From Hibiscus mutabilis (lineage: Eukaryota; Streptophyta; Magnoliopsida; Malvales; Malvaceae): a DNA stretch of 64,000 bases. Of this stretch, positions 24,625 to 35,900 are shown in pieces. The DNA lies in contig CM033747.1 of assembly GCA_019671005.1 (NCBI GenBank), forward strand, positions 23,897,188-23,961,187, written 5' to 3'. Under the pieces are notes generated by a model. That model saw only the letters and a program-made list of their open reading frames with translations, was not told where the DNA came from and searched no databases. The first letter of the stretch is position 1. Each line of letters opens with the position of its first letter. The translations under genes were made by a program, and so were the position numbers.

Positions 24625-25310
24625 CAAGAACTTGTCAATGCCGAATCTGGTTGCAAAAGGGGTACTTGCTGATTCTTTCTTTTTGCTTCCTAAATTGGCA
24701 GGTAGATGCCAGTTTTTTCAGGTGTTTCACGTTCCGATGAGGAAATATTGCACTATAGTTTTTTTAGTGCTTTTTGTCACGGGGCTAGATTTGTTCCTAG
24801 CGGATCCGTGCGGCCTTAGACGCATTTGACACAAATCGGTCGATTCCTACGCCTAAGTCAGCCTTCAATTAGCCTTGTGAGTACTCTTGCTCGACAACGG
24901 CTCCGACAAGCCCACCAGGTTTCGATGGATCTTGTTACGGGCTAGACCTTTGCCAGACGAATCGTGCGGACCTTAGTCACTTTCTCGGTTGAAACGTCAG
25001 CTAAGTCACCCTGAAATCCCTTATCACGGCCTTAGGTGAAGGTCTCCCGACAAACACCTAACTCAACCAGGATTCTCGCTCCGGAAGATCAAACACTTCC
25101 CGAAGCCCTCGAACGAAAGATCGTTCTAAGCGGAAACTAATCAAAGAACAACAGAAAGAGATTGGCAATACGAACAACGAAGAACACTCAAGAACAATAA
25201 AGAACACTCAAAGAGTTTAGAGTAAATGCTTCTTGTATTACTCAAAGTAAATGAATAAGTGAAGTGAAGTAATGTGAAGTGAAGTGATTTACAAGTGAGG
25301 AGGGAGCCTC

Positions 25311-25318
25311 TATTTATA
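25311..25318 (-). promoter_or_regulatory. TATA box of the minus-strand solo LTR
   Basis: TATAAATA on the minus strand, followed by GAGGCTCCCTCCTCAC and a CT-rich leader, as in a typical retroelement promoter. Confidence 0.65.
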
Positions 25319-25540
25319 GTTGAACTCCCCTACATCCAACGACTCAGTTTAAATTACATCGACGGTCGAGATTGATCTTATCTAATCAAATCCCAATTCA
25401 AATCTCTAATTATCACAAACATTATCTACAAATTATATTTCAAATAAATAGATGATGCTTTGACCGAATTACCCTCTTGAATCCTCCATGGATTTGGCTA
25501 AGTCCTGTGGGCTTGCGGACTTTCTAGCATTCTCCAAGTG

Positions 25541-25853
25541 CCGGGCCAAGTGTGATGGTCTTGGCAAGCCCGTTACACCGCGCAAACCCTCTTTGGCTGA
25601 TTCTTGCGCCAATGCCTCGGTCCCAAAGGTTTGGTCCACGCCTTCCTCCAAGTGCTGGGCCACATTTGGCAAGCCCGTTACATCGCGCAAACCTTCTTTG
25701 GCTGATTCTTGCGCCAACGCCTTGGTCCGAAGGGTTTGGTCCATACCTTTCTCCAAGTGTTGGGCCACATTTGGCAAGCCCGTTACATTGCGCACAACCT
25801 CCCTATCTGATGCTTGCGTCAATGTCTCGATCCAAAAAGTTTGGTTCGTGACA
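25541..25853 (-). repeat. 105-bp tandem repeat, about three copies, in LTR U3
   Basis: GGCAAGCCCGTTAC occurs at 25563, 25668 and 25773, an exact 105-bp spacing. Because 105 is divisible by three, reading frames stay open on both strands (146 residues minus, 156 residues plus), giving 35-residue repeats such as SAKEGLRDVTGLPNVAQHLE. The repeat lies upstream of the LTR TATA box, so an enhancer-like role is more likely than a protein. Confidence 0.85.
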
Positions 25854-26059
25854 TTTTCCATTAACTCCTGGCCCGCCTGCTCCCTGTTATCTGCAATGTA
25901 TGGTGTCACATACCAAAAATTAAATCAACTAAATTTTATACTTGTCTTGGAAGGATAAAGATATTGGTGGAAAATTCTAGGGCATTAAACAAAGTTCTGG
26001 AACTCTACAGAATAATCTAGAACACTTTGGAATGTTCTAGAAAACCATGAAAGGCACTA

Positions 26060-26219
26060 GAAGATTCTAGAAAGCTCTAGAAGATTCAAAAGGTTCTGGA
26101 ACATTCTAGAAGGACCTAGAATATGCTGGAAGGTTCTAGAATGTTGAGGAAGGTTCTAGAATATTCTAGAAGGTCCTAGAATATGATAGAAGATTATGGA
26201 ATGTTCTAGAAGGTTATGG
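26060..26219 (+). promoter_or_regulatory. Dense heat-shock element (HSE) array
   Basis: Alternating GAA and TTC triplets sit on a 5-bp grid, the nGAAnnTTCnnGAAn pattern bound by heat-shock factor trimers. There is a run of five perfect units at 26149-26171, runs of four at 26094-26111 and three at 26060-26072 and 26199-26211, and imperfect units between on the same grid. The phase is unbroken from 26094 to 26219. The array lies about 150 bp upstream of the TATA box. Confidence 0.85.
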
Positions 26220-26367
26220 AGATTTCTCCAATACTAGACCATTCTAGGATTATGTAGAAAGTTCTAAGAGATGTAAGATATTTATAGTTTGTATAGATTT
26301 CTCTAGAATCAAAATATTAACCGTAGGATTAGATTGATCTCCATCGTCCATTGAGGAGGTGGAAGGC

Positions 26368-26375
26368 TATAAATA
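26368..26375 (+). promoter_or_regulatory. TATA box of the HSE-bearing LTR
   Basis: TATAAATA within GGCTATAAATAGG, downstream of the HSE array and upstream of AATAAA at 26452. Confidence 0.75.
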
Positions 26376-26623
26376 GGTGGCTTTGGCCATTTGGCAATGT
26401 AACCCAAGAAAGCTAAAAATCCTCACATCTTGTAAAGTATTCTCCAAGCCAATAAAATTCTCTTTCCAAGTATTCAATACTTAAGTTCTTCTTTCCTATT
26501 TGAACCATACTTGCCTTATTATTCTTTCATTACGCTTAGCTTGCATCTTCAAAAAGTTTAGGCTTAGTCACTCAAGTGTGTCTAAGTGCCGCACGGGCGA
26601 GAAGAAAGAGTAAGTCCGTGACA

Positions 26624-27038
26624 ATGGTCACCTCCTCCAGCCGGCTGGTGTTGTCTAAGTACAGATGGAAGTGTTGTTCCTCATGATGACATAAGTACAA
26701 TTGTAGGCGTAATAGGTGATTCGAATAGTCAATGGATGTCTGGCTTTAGCAGAGGTATTGGTTTATCCTCCGTACTCCAAGCTGAGTTATGAGGAATTTT
26801 TGAAGGCCTGAAACTAGCACGGTTTAATGGGTTCGAAGTCTTGCAAACACAAACAGATAGTGTGCAAGCATTGAAACTTTTAAATGATAACAATTCACAA
26901 TGTTGTGAACAGTCGGCTTTTGCTTGTACGTACAATCACAAAATTGTGGACTTGTGCTTGGGTGACCGAGATAGGGTGGATACCTCAGGACGGTAACTCT
27001 GCTGCTGAAAGATTGGCCAAGCTATCTCGGCCACACTA
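26624..27038 (+). pseudogene. LINE (non-LTR) RNase H domain, decayed fragment
   Basis: The plus-strand frame from 26625 reads WSPPPAGW, then TDGSV, GVIGDSNSQWMSGFSRGIG, VLQAEL, a stop in place of Trp, then GIFEGLKLA and TDSVQALKLL. After a frame change near 26950 it reads WIPQDGNSAAERLAKLS. This order (DGS, AEL, TDS, GN-AAD/E-LAK) is the RNase H-like domain found at the 3' end of plant LINE ORF2 proteins. The stop and the frameshift show it is dead. The HSE-bearing solo LTR is inserted at the WSPPP codon, and upstream LINE sequence may continue before 24775. The 3' side is cut by the Tat LTR at 27039. Confidence 0.7.
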
Positions 27039-27482
27039 TGTTGACTAAAAAAGTGAACAAGGATCGGAAGTGGCGGTCCAGTGGTGATTTTGATAGTGGT
27101 TCTACGTCTGGGTTTGTGTATGGCTTCTCTGGTGTGGGTGGTGGTGCCTCTGAGTGGAAGAATGTGTCTTTTACTCGTTGTATGCTCTCTTTTATACTAT
27201 ACGAACATTGGTCGCCACAAGGTTGTCGCGGCGCTATAATGGGACTGGGTACGAAGTAACGACATAGGTTTGTTGTATCATCAGTTGCAGTCACGTGTAC
27301 AGACACATGGTCGTTAAATATCATCTGCTTGGATGTGTTCGTAGATCTACTTGTTCGTCCGTATGGAGGGTTTGCCTATATGGAAGGTTCGCAGGCGTAG
27401 GCTATCGTCGTTCACCCGTTGGTACAAGTTCACAGGTTGTGACTCTTCGGTACGTGATGATGGCTATTCGTATGTACTAACA
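27039..27482 (-). repeat. LTR of a Tat-type element, minus strand
   Basis: On the minus strand it starts TGTTAGTACAT (27482 downward), preceded by a purine-rich CTGGGGGCAAG as a polypurine tract, and ends AGTCAACA (27039). TATAAAAG lies at 27196-27189. It is therefore the 3' LTR of a minus-strand element whose integrase lies at 41-42.6 kb. The partner LTR is not in the window. Confidence 0.6.
27189..27196 (-). promoter_or_regulatory. TATA box in the Tat LTR
   Basis: TATAAAAG on the minus strand inside the LTR, followed by GAGAGCATACAACGAG. Confidence 0.6.
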
Positions 27483-27838
27483 CTTGCCCCCAGGTGAGGG
27501 AAGGTTATAAAGTGACCTTGGCGAACCTGAGAAGTTTCGGCAGTCGTGAGGAATTTGGATGGAATTTTTTTGAGGAAAAAATATTTATGTGATTATTCCG
27601 CTTGCCACGTGTTCAAAATTAATGAACCGTTTATTTTTTATAAAAGACCGTTGCATATGAATCGTAAAATTTTTTCATGAGTTAAACGTCTTCAAGAAGT
27701 TTACTAGGGTATTTATATAAGACTATAAATAGGCCTTGTCTATTTTTAGGGTTTTACTTCATCTGTTTTCTTTCCTGGTTATTTAGTATTGAGTTTTCCT
27801 TCGTCATTTTTGCTTTTTGGTATATTTTCTTTGCTTCG
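27483..27838 (+). promoter_or_regulatory. Promoter-like region of the antisense extra ORF
   Basis: Between the Tat LTR and the ORF ATG lie GCCACGTG (about 27603), TATATAA (27715-27721) and TATAAATA (27724-27731). The best TATA match is about 108 bp upstream of the ATG at 27839, a normal plant layout for an independent transcript. Confidence 0.5.
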
Positions 27839-28106
27839 ATGGCTTATCCGATGGAGGTAGAAAGTGACGAGTACGTATGTTCTACGATATTAAATGATAT
27901 GTGTAACACATTAGAGTGTAGAGGTTTGCGTGTTTTGGATAATTTTCATTACAAGTTCACTTTGCCGATGGGGTCGTGGCGCTTAAGTGTGTGTTTTGAT
28001 GAAGATTAAGTGTGGTGCATTATCCCTTTGTATGCTTTTGAGGCCAGATTCCACTTACCACTTCACTCCTTCTTCGTCGATTAGCTCAACTGGTTCGATG
28101 TAGCAC

Positions 28107-30449
28107 TGTAATATCCCAAATTTTTGGTTAGTGACCAAAATGTAAATTTTGAAAGTTTATGGGTTAAAGTGTAAACTTTGGAAAAGTTTAGGGACCAAAG
28201 TGTAATTTTCAAAAGTTTTGTATTTTAACCCCGTAAATGAATAGTTTACCCCCAAGAATGATGTTTTTGTGTATTTTAACCCCGTAAATGAATAGTTTAG
28301 CCCCAAGAATTGACAAGTAGAAAAATAAGAAGAAGTTAGTATAAATTAGAAGTTTATTATGGAAGCTATGAAGAAGATTGAAATTTGGCAATGACTTCGA
28401 AAATTCACCATAAAATCTAAAAATATGGTTAGATGATGAATTTTATACCGTTGTAAAGATGTGTTCGTCTAGTTTCGTTTCCAACAAACGAAAATTGATT
28501 TTGAGTTCTGAGTTAAAAGATATGAATTTTTAATCGAATGAAGGTCAGAAAATTTACAGAGTAATTTTCTGCCTGGACAGTCTGTGACGGGAGTTTGAAG
28601 ATTTTTCATAATTTTTGTATATTTTATTAATTTATGTGACTTATACCGTTAGAACTGTTATCGAATCTAGTTTTTTCCAGTATAAAGGAAATTAAGATCT
28701 GATATGTATTCTGCCCGGTATAAGTACATCTTTGAAGGTAGCACAAGTTGTCAGAAAATGGAATTTGAAACATTTTGTATTTAAATGTTAGTTAGCAAGC
28801 TCAGAAGAATTAATGGAAGTTCAAATTGGTCACTAGGGACCATAATGAGTTTTTGAACAATACAAGGAAGAAAGGAAAAATATTTGGAAATTTTATATTC
28901 GAATAATTATATTAGACATCATGGTTAAGGTATTGTTAGATTTGAATCTAACAAATATTTTATCTTATTCATGTGATTAATGAAGTCAAGGTCGAATCAA
29001 AGAAGGTTCGAGGTTCTATAAAGGAAAAGATCGAGTAGATTTAGTGAGGCATGCTAATTAATGGCCCAGGTGAGTGCAATGCATACATAACATGATACAT
29101 GGATGTTATATACATCATTGGTAAGACTTGCGATGAGTCTACCTGGTTTATATATAGATATATTGGCATGATATTTATGTCATTGATCATATACTTGACA
29201 TATTTTAAATATGTCAAAGGTTGAAAACAAATGCATTGATCACTAGTTAGTGATGATGGTATGCTATGAATGTTATTTTGGGTATGAACTGCCTAATGTT
29301 AAATTATATTGATATACATTGCCATGTATGGAATAAATACGAGAATTATGCCCAAATAAGTCATTGAGGGACATGGTATAGTTGGCATGCCATAGAGTCC
29401 AGCAGCATGCTACATAATCGGGAATTCGGGATAGCACTATAGTGTTAAAAGTACACTTAGTGTATATGGTTAGCACATCCATAAAATGTGCGGTATATTC
29501 GGTTATCCGGGATAGCACTATAGTGTTTGTAATAAACACTTAGTGTATGGTTAGCACAACCTTATAAATGTGCGGGAAATGCACTTCGGTGCATATTTGA
29601 CTCGCATACCTAGAGTCCTCAAGGTTTATTTTTGGGCTATAAATAAAAGGATAATAAATGGTAAACAAGTTAGAGAGTATATGAACTCTCGGGACATATG
29701 GCAAGTATATCGGTAAGAAATTTATATCCGGTTTATATTATGTTGATACATGATTAGTATGATGGTATACTTATCTAGTGATCATGATGCAATTATGCAT
29801 ATATGGCATATTATGATAACCGGACAAGCATGAAAATCTTATGACATTGTCATATAGTAAATAATTACTAATACAATGTGAAATTTGATGCATTGACATA
29901 TATCATGCTATATAAATGTGGCTATGAAGTTGAATAAAGTTTTAATTATTATTATTAACTTCCTTTATTGCCTCACTAAGTTCGTACTTAGCGTGTGTTT
30001 GATTGTACACATGTAGGTAAATCAAGATGAGAGGAAGAAAAACATTGCATCAATATTAGAAAGCTCAACATGTAATCATAGTAATGACATCCTAATTCAG
30101 ATTTGATTATTATAGTGGCATTTATACTTGCTAAACCTATTTGAGTGTGATTGATCTTCAAAGTTCGTTATGATTTCAAGATAATTGACGTTTCTGGAAA
30201 GATTCAAGGTTAAGAATAACCTTAAGTGATGAGTAGCATGCTAAGATAATTGATTTATGATTAGAAACTCGAACAAATAATTTAAGTCAATTTTAAATAA
30301 AGTTAAGCGTGCTTGGGCTAGAAAAATTTTAGGATGGGTGACCATCGGGAAGTTTTTTGAAAATTTTAAATTACCCTAATTTTTGGATTAAAGAAGTTGT
30401 AACATTTTCGACTCGTATCCGATGTATGGATATGGGTAGGGGTGTTACA
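28107..30449 (+). repeat. 5' LTR of the plus-strand Tekay-type element (2343 bp)
   Basis: Begins TGTAATATCCC and ends GGTGTTACA. It matches the 3' LTR except that about 1.67 kb is missing after 28272, where a second copy of the adjacent 38 bp (ending near 28308) sits in its place. It contains two copies of an 81-bp repeat (29431 and 29512) built on ATAGCACTATAGTGTT, and CCTCACTAAGTTCGTACTT near 29970. Confidence 0.88.
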
Positions 30450-30454
30450 TTTAT

Positions 30455-30466
30455 TGGTATCAGAGC
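30455..30466 (+). other. Primer binding site, initiator-Met tRNA
   Basis: TGGTATCAGAGC, 5 bp after the 5' LTR end, matches the classic plant initiator-Met primer site and fixes the element as plus strand. Confidence 0.92.
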
Positions 30467-32921
30467 TATAGGTTTAGCCGGTTCTGGAGTTAAACGAAGT
30501 ATGATAAAGGTCAAAAGTGTATACATGGCACTAGGATGTCAAAATTACTGATAATTTTACTTGTTGGAATGGATGCAATTGCTTACTTTATTATAATAAT
30601 AGTGTAAAATTCCAAGGTGTGAGGGTAAAAGAATCGTGTTAGGTGTTTAGGCGAGTGGATCAATAAGAGATTCACGAGCATGATAAGGTTAATGATAATA
30701 TTTTACCCTCAGGTTAGTATGGTGCAGAGGCACCAGGGTAACATGATATGCATGTTCTGTTTCTTCCAAGCATTAGATGTGATCATGAATCAGCCTGCTT
30801 AGGCATCGATTGCAAAAGAATTGAGAGTTCTAGCACACTAGATTTTTAGAGAGTTATTAATGGAGATCCTATGATTGTCAATCTATGGTTTAATAATATA
30901 AAAGTTATGTGAAAGGAACTCTGTATTGATGATTATAGGAGATTAAAAATATAGTAGTAATTCATCTGAAAGGATTAGACCCGTATTTGATAAAAGTAAT
31001 GTTACAGTACATACTCAAAATTCTGTTAGCTAGAAGTTCTTTCTTTGAGGGTTCCGTAACACAGTTTATCTTAGAGATGCAATGGAGTTCTTGCATCTTA
31101 ATTTGGGCAATTGGATTATTACGGATATGAGTGCAAATTTAATAAATTGAGATGTTTTGTTTCTAAACTGCTTTCTACAGACAGAAAAAGAGCTTGTTAT
31201 GACAGTTCATAGAGGGTTAAAGGTTAGGTACAAAGAAGTACTGACTACTCTATGTATTTCAAAATTTTATGAAGCAGTAAATTATGCTAAATGCAATGGA
31301 AAGAGTTCAGAATGAGAAAATATCTAAATAGAGGTCCTAGTTCGTAAAGAGGAATAATGAATCCTTATTCATTACACCACTTCTAAAAAGTGGTGAGGAT
31401 TCCCGAAAAAGATATCAAGCTGAGTTTATTACATAGTTCCGCTAAGAAATTGGGACAAGGAAAATTAAGAACTCCTTGACCTTTATAATTAATGTTGGAG
31501 ATTCAAGAAAACCACAAAACCAATCATATGAGTGTTGTGATAATGGACATGTATGAGCATGCAGAGTTTTTATTGGAATTTGTTATTAATATGAAAATGA
31601 TTTAACTTATGCTATGGATACCAAGCATCAAGGGTAAGCTGAGAGAGTATTCCTATTGGTTGTAAGTTTTAAATAGGTTGCTTAAGAGGAGCTGTCAGAC
31701 TTGATGTTTGATCGAGAGGCTAAGTTTAGAATTGGATTTAATCCAATATTGAACCTATATTAATCATACTCTACAGAATGACTCTTACTAGATTGAGAAA
31801 GCTAAACATATAGTTGTATGAGTCATTAGATGGAGGTTTTATACGACTTGGTATATCACCTGATGAAGCTTTAGTGATGTTAGTTAAAGAAGCAGTAATG
31901 TTCCTCTAAGGTTAAATTATGATTATATTATTACTAGTAAAAGAAGATTTGATAGTAGCACTAGTATTAGTGCAGTATGAATCTAGTAAGGATTCTGCCT
32001 TATTCAATAATACGTCACATAATAGGTTGGGATGTGTATTGATGTAATAAGGCTAATGTAGTAGTTGATGTATTTAGCCAAAAGTCACTCTTTGCCTTAT
32101 AAGCATTAAATGCTTAATTACTTTTGGAGGAAAATAGTGTATCGATTGCACAACTTCAACTCGAGTCTACTATGACAAAGTGGGTCAAAGATTTAAAGAT
32201 GAAAGATAAGATATGTCTGGAAAGAATTTAGAAAGGTGAAAAGGAAAAATTTAAAGATTTCGGTGTTAAGTCTAAAGGATGTTCATATTATCAAGGGGTA
32301 ATTTATATCCCCGATGATAATGAGTTAGAAAGAGAATAAAAATATTTTGAATCTGATTTATTTTAGAAATACGGAGAATAAAGTAAGAATGGTTTGAAGC
32401 AATCTAGAATTGCTTTAGAATGATGGATAGTATCTGCTGATCTTGAAAGAAAAGATATTTAATATGAAGTTAAAGATAAAGGATTCTGTAAAAGTTTCAC
32501 CTTGGAAGGAGATGTTATGGTTTGGAAAAAAAGTGAAGCTGAGTCCAAGATTTATTGGGCCATATAAGATTGAGAAGAGAGTTGGTCCGGTGGCTTATTA
32601 GCTAGTCTTATCTCCGGAAATGGACAAGATTCATAATGTATTCCATGTATCGATGCTTAAGAAGTATCGATCAGATCCTTTATATATCATTACTTCAGAG
32701 GGAATAGAAATTCAACCGGATTTGATTTATAAGGAAGAATCGGTAAAGATATTGGCACATGGAGTCAAAGAACTAAGGAATAAGATGATCTCATTTGTTA
32801 AAGTTCTTTGGTAAAATTATGAAGTCGAAAAAGCGACTTAGGAAAGAGAAAAAAATTGAGAAAACAGTTTCCTCATTGTTTTTGAACCAGGTATATGTTG
32901 AAAATTAGAGGACAAATTTTC
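30467..32921 (+). pseudogene. Decayed gag-pol of the plus-strand Tekay-type element
   Basis: No long ORF survives. Recognisable pieces in order are gag-like text near 30830-31010; an RNase H start ending GLGCVLM near 32042, which jumps directly to VVVDVFSQKSLFAL near 32060-32100 (about 100 residues normally lie between these); and the integrase C-terminus with SPRFIGPYKI near 32540-32570. The last piece leads into MDKIHNVFHVSMLKKYRSDP and a chromodomain-like tail in the 64-residue ORF 32620-32814. Stops and frameshifts are throughout. Protease, most of RT and the integrase core were not recognised. Confidence 0.75.
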
Positions 32922-32923
32922 TT

Positions 32924-32936
32924 AAGGGGGGAGAAT
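32924..32936 (+). other. Polypurine tract
   Basis: AAGGGGGGAGAAT directly abuts the 3' LTR start, as required for plus-strand priming. Confidence 0.85.
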
Positions 32937-35900
32937 TGTAATATCCCAAATTTTTGGTTAGTGACCAAACTGTAAATTTTGAAAGTTTAGGGATTAAAGT
33001 GTAAACTTTGGAAAAGTTTAGGGACCAAAGTGTAATTTTCAAAAGTTGTGTATTTTAACCCCGTAAATGAATAGTTTACCCCCAAGAATGATGTTTTCGT
33101 GTTACCTGGATTTTTTGTACGGAGTTTGTATTATTGGCTATAAAGCGATAAAGTTTGAAAGAAATTCGGATAATCGGATCGAATCGAATATCCAAGATAT
33201 TTTGACGGATGATAAGCCATGGTTGATTATGTCATTTTACATGTCTAAGATATTTTCTTTGTGTTGGAAGAATATGAACCCTTGGATTTAAGTTGATTTT
33301 CCATGCTAAATATGAGCTGTTGGATGAAAAGTGACAATATCATAATTTTGGAAATTCATAAGGGCAAAGTTGGTAAATTACTAACTCGAGATTTAAATTC
33401 AGGTCAGTGGATGAAGGATGATCATCTTAGAAATATTATAGAAATATAGAATTTTCGGAATAGATCTGATAGCTCGGTAAAGGTAAAATCGTAGTAGAAG
33501 TAATTTGTGAATATCGGGAAATCGGATTGAATTGAAATTTTAGAGGCTATTCCATAATCCATGGAAAATCATAAAATTATATTTATGGAATGGTGGCCGG
33601 TTGAGGAGGAGCTAATTTAGTTAGATTTTAATGGAATGGCAATTTTAAAACAAACTAGTAAATAAAGACTAGTTGGAGGGCAAATTGGTCATTTGGTAGG
33701 GATGGAAATTTTGAAATATTTGAAGTTACAAGGGATATTTTTGGAATAATAAATTTGAAGTTTAAATCTTGGCCTTTGAATAATAATAAAATCAATCTCA
33801 ACCGTTGGATAAAAGGGCACTTTTGTAATTTCCCTATTTGAATGAATTTAAAATTCATTTATATAATACAAGTGGCATAATTGGAGGAATTGAAAATTAA
33901 AAGGTCAAAAAGATGAAGCTTTCTTCATCTTCCATTTTCGAAAATATGGGGAAAAAGGGAGAAAATTTTCTAAGCTCGATTCAAGCCCCGAAACTCGATT
34001 TTCAGGTAATCATTCGAACTGCGAAGTTGATCTACTCTTCAAGATCTATCTTTTGATGTATTTAATTCATGTAATACATGATTTATTGATGAGAATTTTT
34101 CATGAGAAGGAAATTAGGGTTTATGAGAAAAATTGGGGCTTTTTGAGATTTTATGATTCTGTGGTTGAATTTAAGTTGGAATCAAGCTTATATGATGTTA
34201 AAATCATGTTTTTGAGTTAGGATTTAAATCCTACATATTTTGGTTTGTATGGAAAAGATTAGGGTTTATGAATTTAAGTCTAACTTAGGGTTTGTGATGT
34301 TAGATTAATGATCTAGTAATCTTGATTTGTTGTTTGGAAGCAAAACCCTAAGTTAAAAACTTATAGGGACCAATTCGGCAAGCATCAAAGTTAAGGGACC
34401 AAATCTAAATTTTATGAATTTGGAGTGTATTTATGTAATTATTGGTGCTGGAGATGTGAAATTGATGTTAGAATGCAAAACCGATGTTGAATCGAATTAG
34501 GGACCATTTTGACAAATTGTCAAAATCAAGTGACCAAATAGGAAATGAATTCTTGGATGGGGATTAAATTTGATTTTTAGTTAAAATAATAGAATTAAGG
34601 TAGTGGTGTTGATTTGAAGACTAAATTGCAAAGTTAAGAAGTTTGAATCCTTACCTTTGCATTTTAGTGACTATTTTGGCAAAAGAAAGAAAATTAGAGG
34701 AAATTATTTTGAATAATTATTTGATGAAGAAGATGATGAATTGTTGGTTTGAAGCAAGTGATGAGACTAAATTGACAAGTAAAAAAATAAGAATAAGTTA
34801 GTATAAATTAGAAGTTTATTATGGAAAGCTATGAAGAAGATTGAAATTTGGCAGTGACTTTCGAAAATTCACCATATATTCTACAAAAATGGTTAGATGA
34901 TGAATTTTATACCGTTGTAAAGATGTGTTCGTCTAGTTTCGTTTCCTACAAACGGAAACTGATATCGAGTTCCGAGCTAAAAGATATGAATTTTTAATCG
35001 AATGAAGGTCAGAAAATTTACAGAGCCGTTTTCTGCCCGGACAGTCTGTGACGGGAGTTTGAAGAATTTTCATAATTTTTGTAGATTTTATTAATTTATG
35101 TGGTTTATACCGTTAGAACCATTATCGAATATAGTTTTTTCCAGTATAAAGGAAATTAATATCCGGTATGTATTCTGCCCGGTATAAGTAAATCTTTGAA
35201 GGTAGCGCAAGTTGTCAGAAAATAGAATTTGAAACGTTTTGTATTTAAATGTTAGTTAGCAAGCTCAGAAGAATTAATGGAAGTTGAAATTGGTCACTAG
35301 GGACCATAATGAGTTTTTGAACAATACAAGGAAGAAAGGAAAAATATTTGGAAATTTTATATTCGAATAATTATTTTAGACAACATGGTTAAGGTATTGT
35401 TAGATTTGAATCTAACAAATATTTTATCTTATTCAAGTGATTAATGAAGTCAAGGCCGAATCAAAGAAGGTTCAAGGTTCTATAAAGGAAATGATCGAGT
35501 AGAATTTAGTGAGGCATGCTAATAAATGGCCCAGGTGAGTGCAATGCATACATAACATGATACATGGATGTTTTATACATCATTGGTAAGACTTGCGATG
35601 AGTCTACCTGGTTTATATATATATTGGAATGATATTTATGTCATTGATCATATATTTGACATATTTTAAATATGTCAAAGGTTGAAAACAAATGCATTGA
35701 TCACTAGTTAGTGATGATGGTATGCTATGAATGTTATTTCGGGTATGAACTGCCTAATGTTAAATTATATTGATATACATTGCCATGGATGGAATAAATA
35801 CGGGAATTCTGCCCAAATAAGTCATTGAGGGACAGGGTATAGTTGACATGCCATAGAGTCCAGCAGCACACTGTATAATCGGGAATTCGGGATAGCACTA

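Larger units (their letters stand above)
24775..25853 (-). mobile_element. Solo LTR, minus strand, 1.08 kb
   Basis: On the minus strand it starts TGTCACGAACC (25853 downward) and ends CCCCGTGACA (24775), giving a 7-bp terminal inverted repeat. The flanks carry TTTT on both sides (24771-24774 and 25854-25857), consistent with a 4-bp target duplication, though low complexity. Order on the minus strand: a 105-bp tandem repeat in the U3-like part, TATAAATA (25318-25311), then a CT-rich leader-like region. No internal region or second LTR is adjacent, so it is a solo LTR. Confidence 0.75.
25904..26623 (+). mobile_element. Solo LTR, plus strand, 720 bp, with heat-shock-element array
   Basis: Starts TGTCACATACC and ends TCCGTGACA (inverted TGTCAC). 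ATGG flanks both ends (25900-25903 and 26624-26627) as a 4-bp target duplication. Order: U3 with the HSE array (26060-26219), TATA box (26368), AATAAA (26452-26457), then a U5-like end. There is no adjacent internal region or tRNA primer site. The family (copia or gypsy) cannot be told from a solo LTR. Confidence 0.8.

Noticed and set aside
25541..25853. CRISPR-like array
   Set aside because: Units are directly adjacent with no unique spacers, and the DNA is a plant genome.
25469..25958. Two protein-coding genes of 146 and 156 residues
   Set aside because: Both arise from a 105-bp tandem repeat whose length is a multiple of three, inside an LTR that has its own ends, TATA box and target duplication.
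26100..26220. Simple low-complexity satellite rather than regulatory DNA
   Set aside because: It is repetitive, but the substitutions mostly keep GAA/TTC on the 5-bp grid upstream of a TATA box, which favours an HSE array. The alternative is kept as a possible refutation.
27295..27480. 61-residue ORF in the Tat LTR
   Set aside because: Lies within a defined LTR with TATA box and polypurine tract. No domain was recognised.
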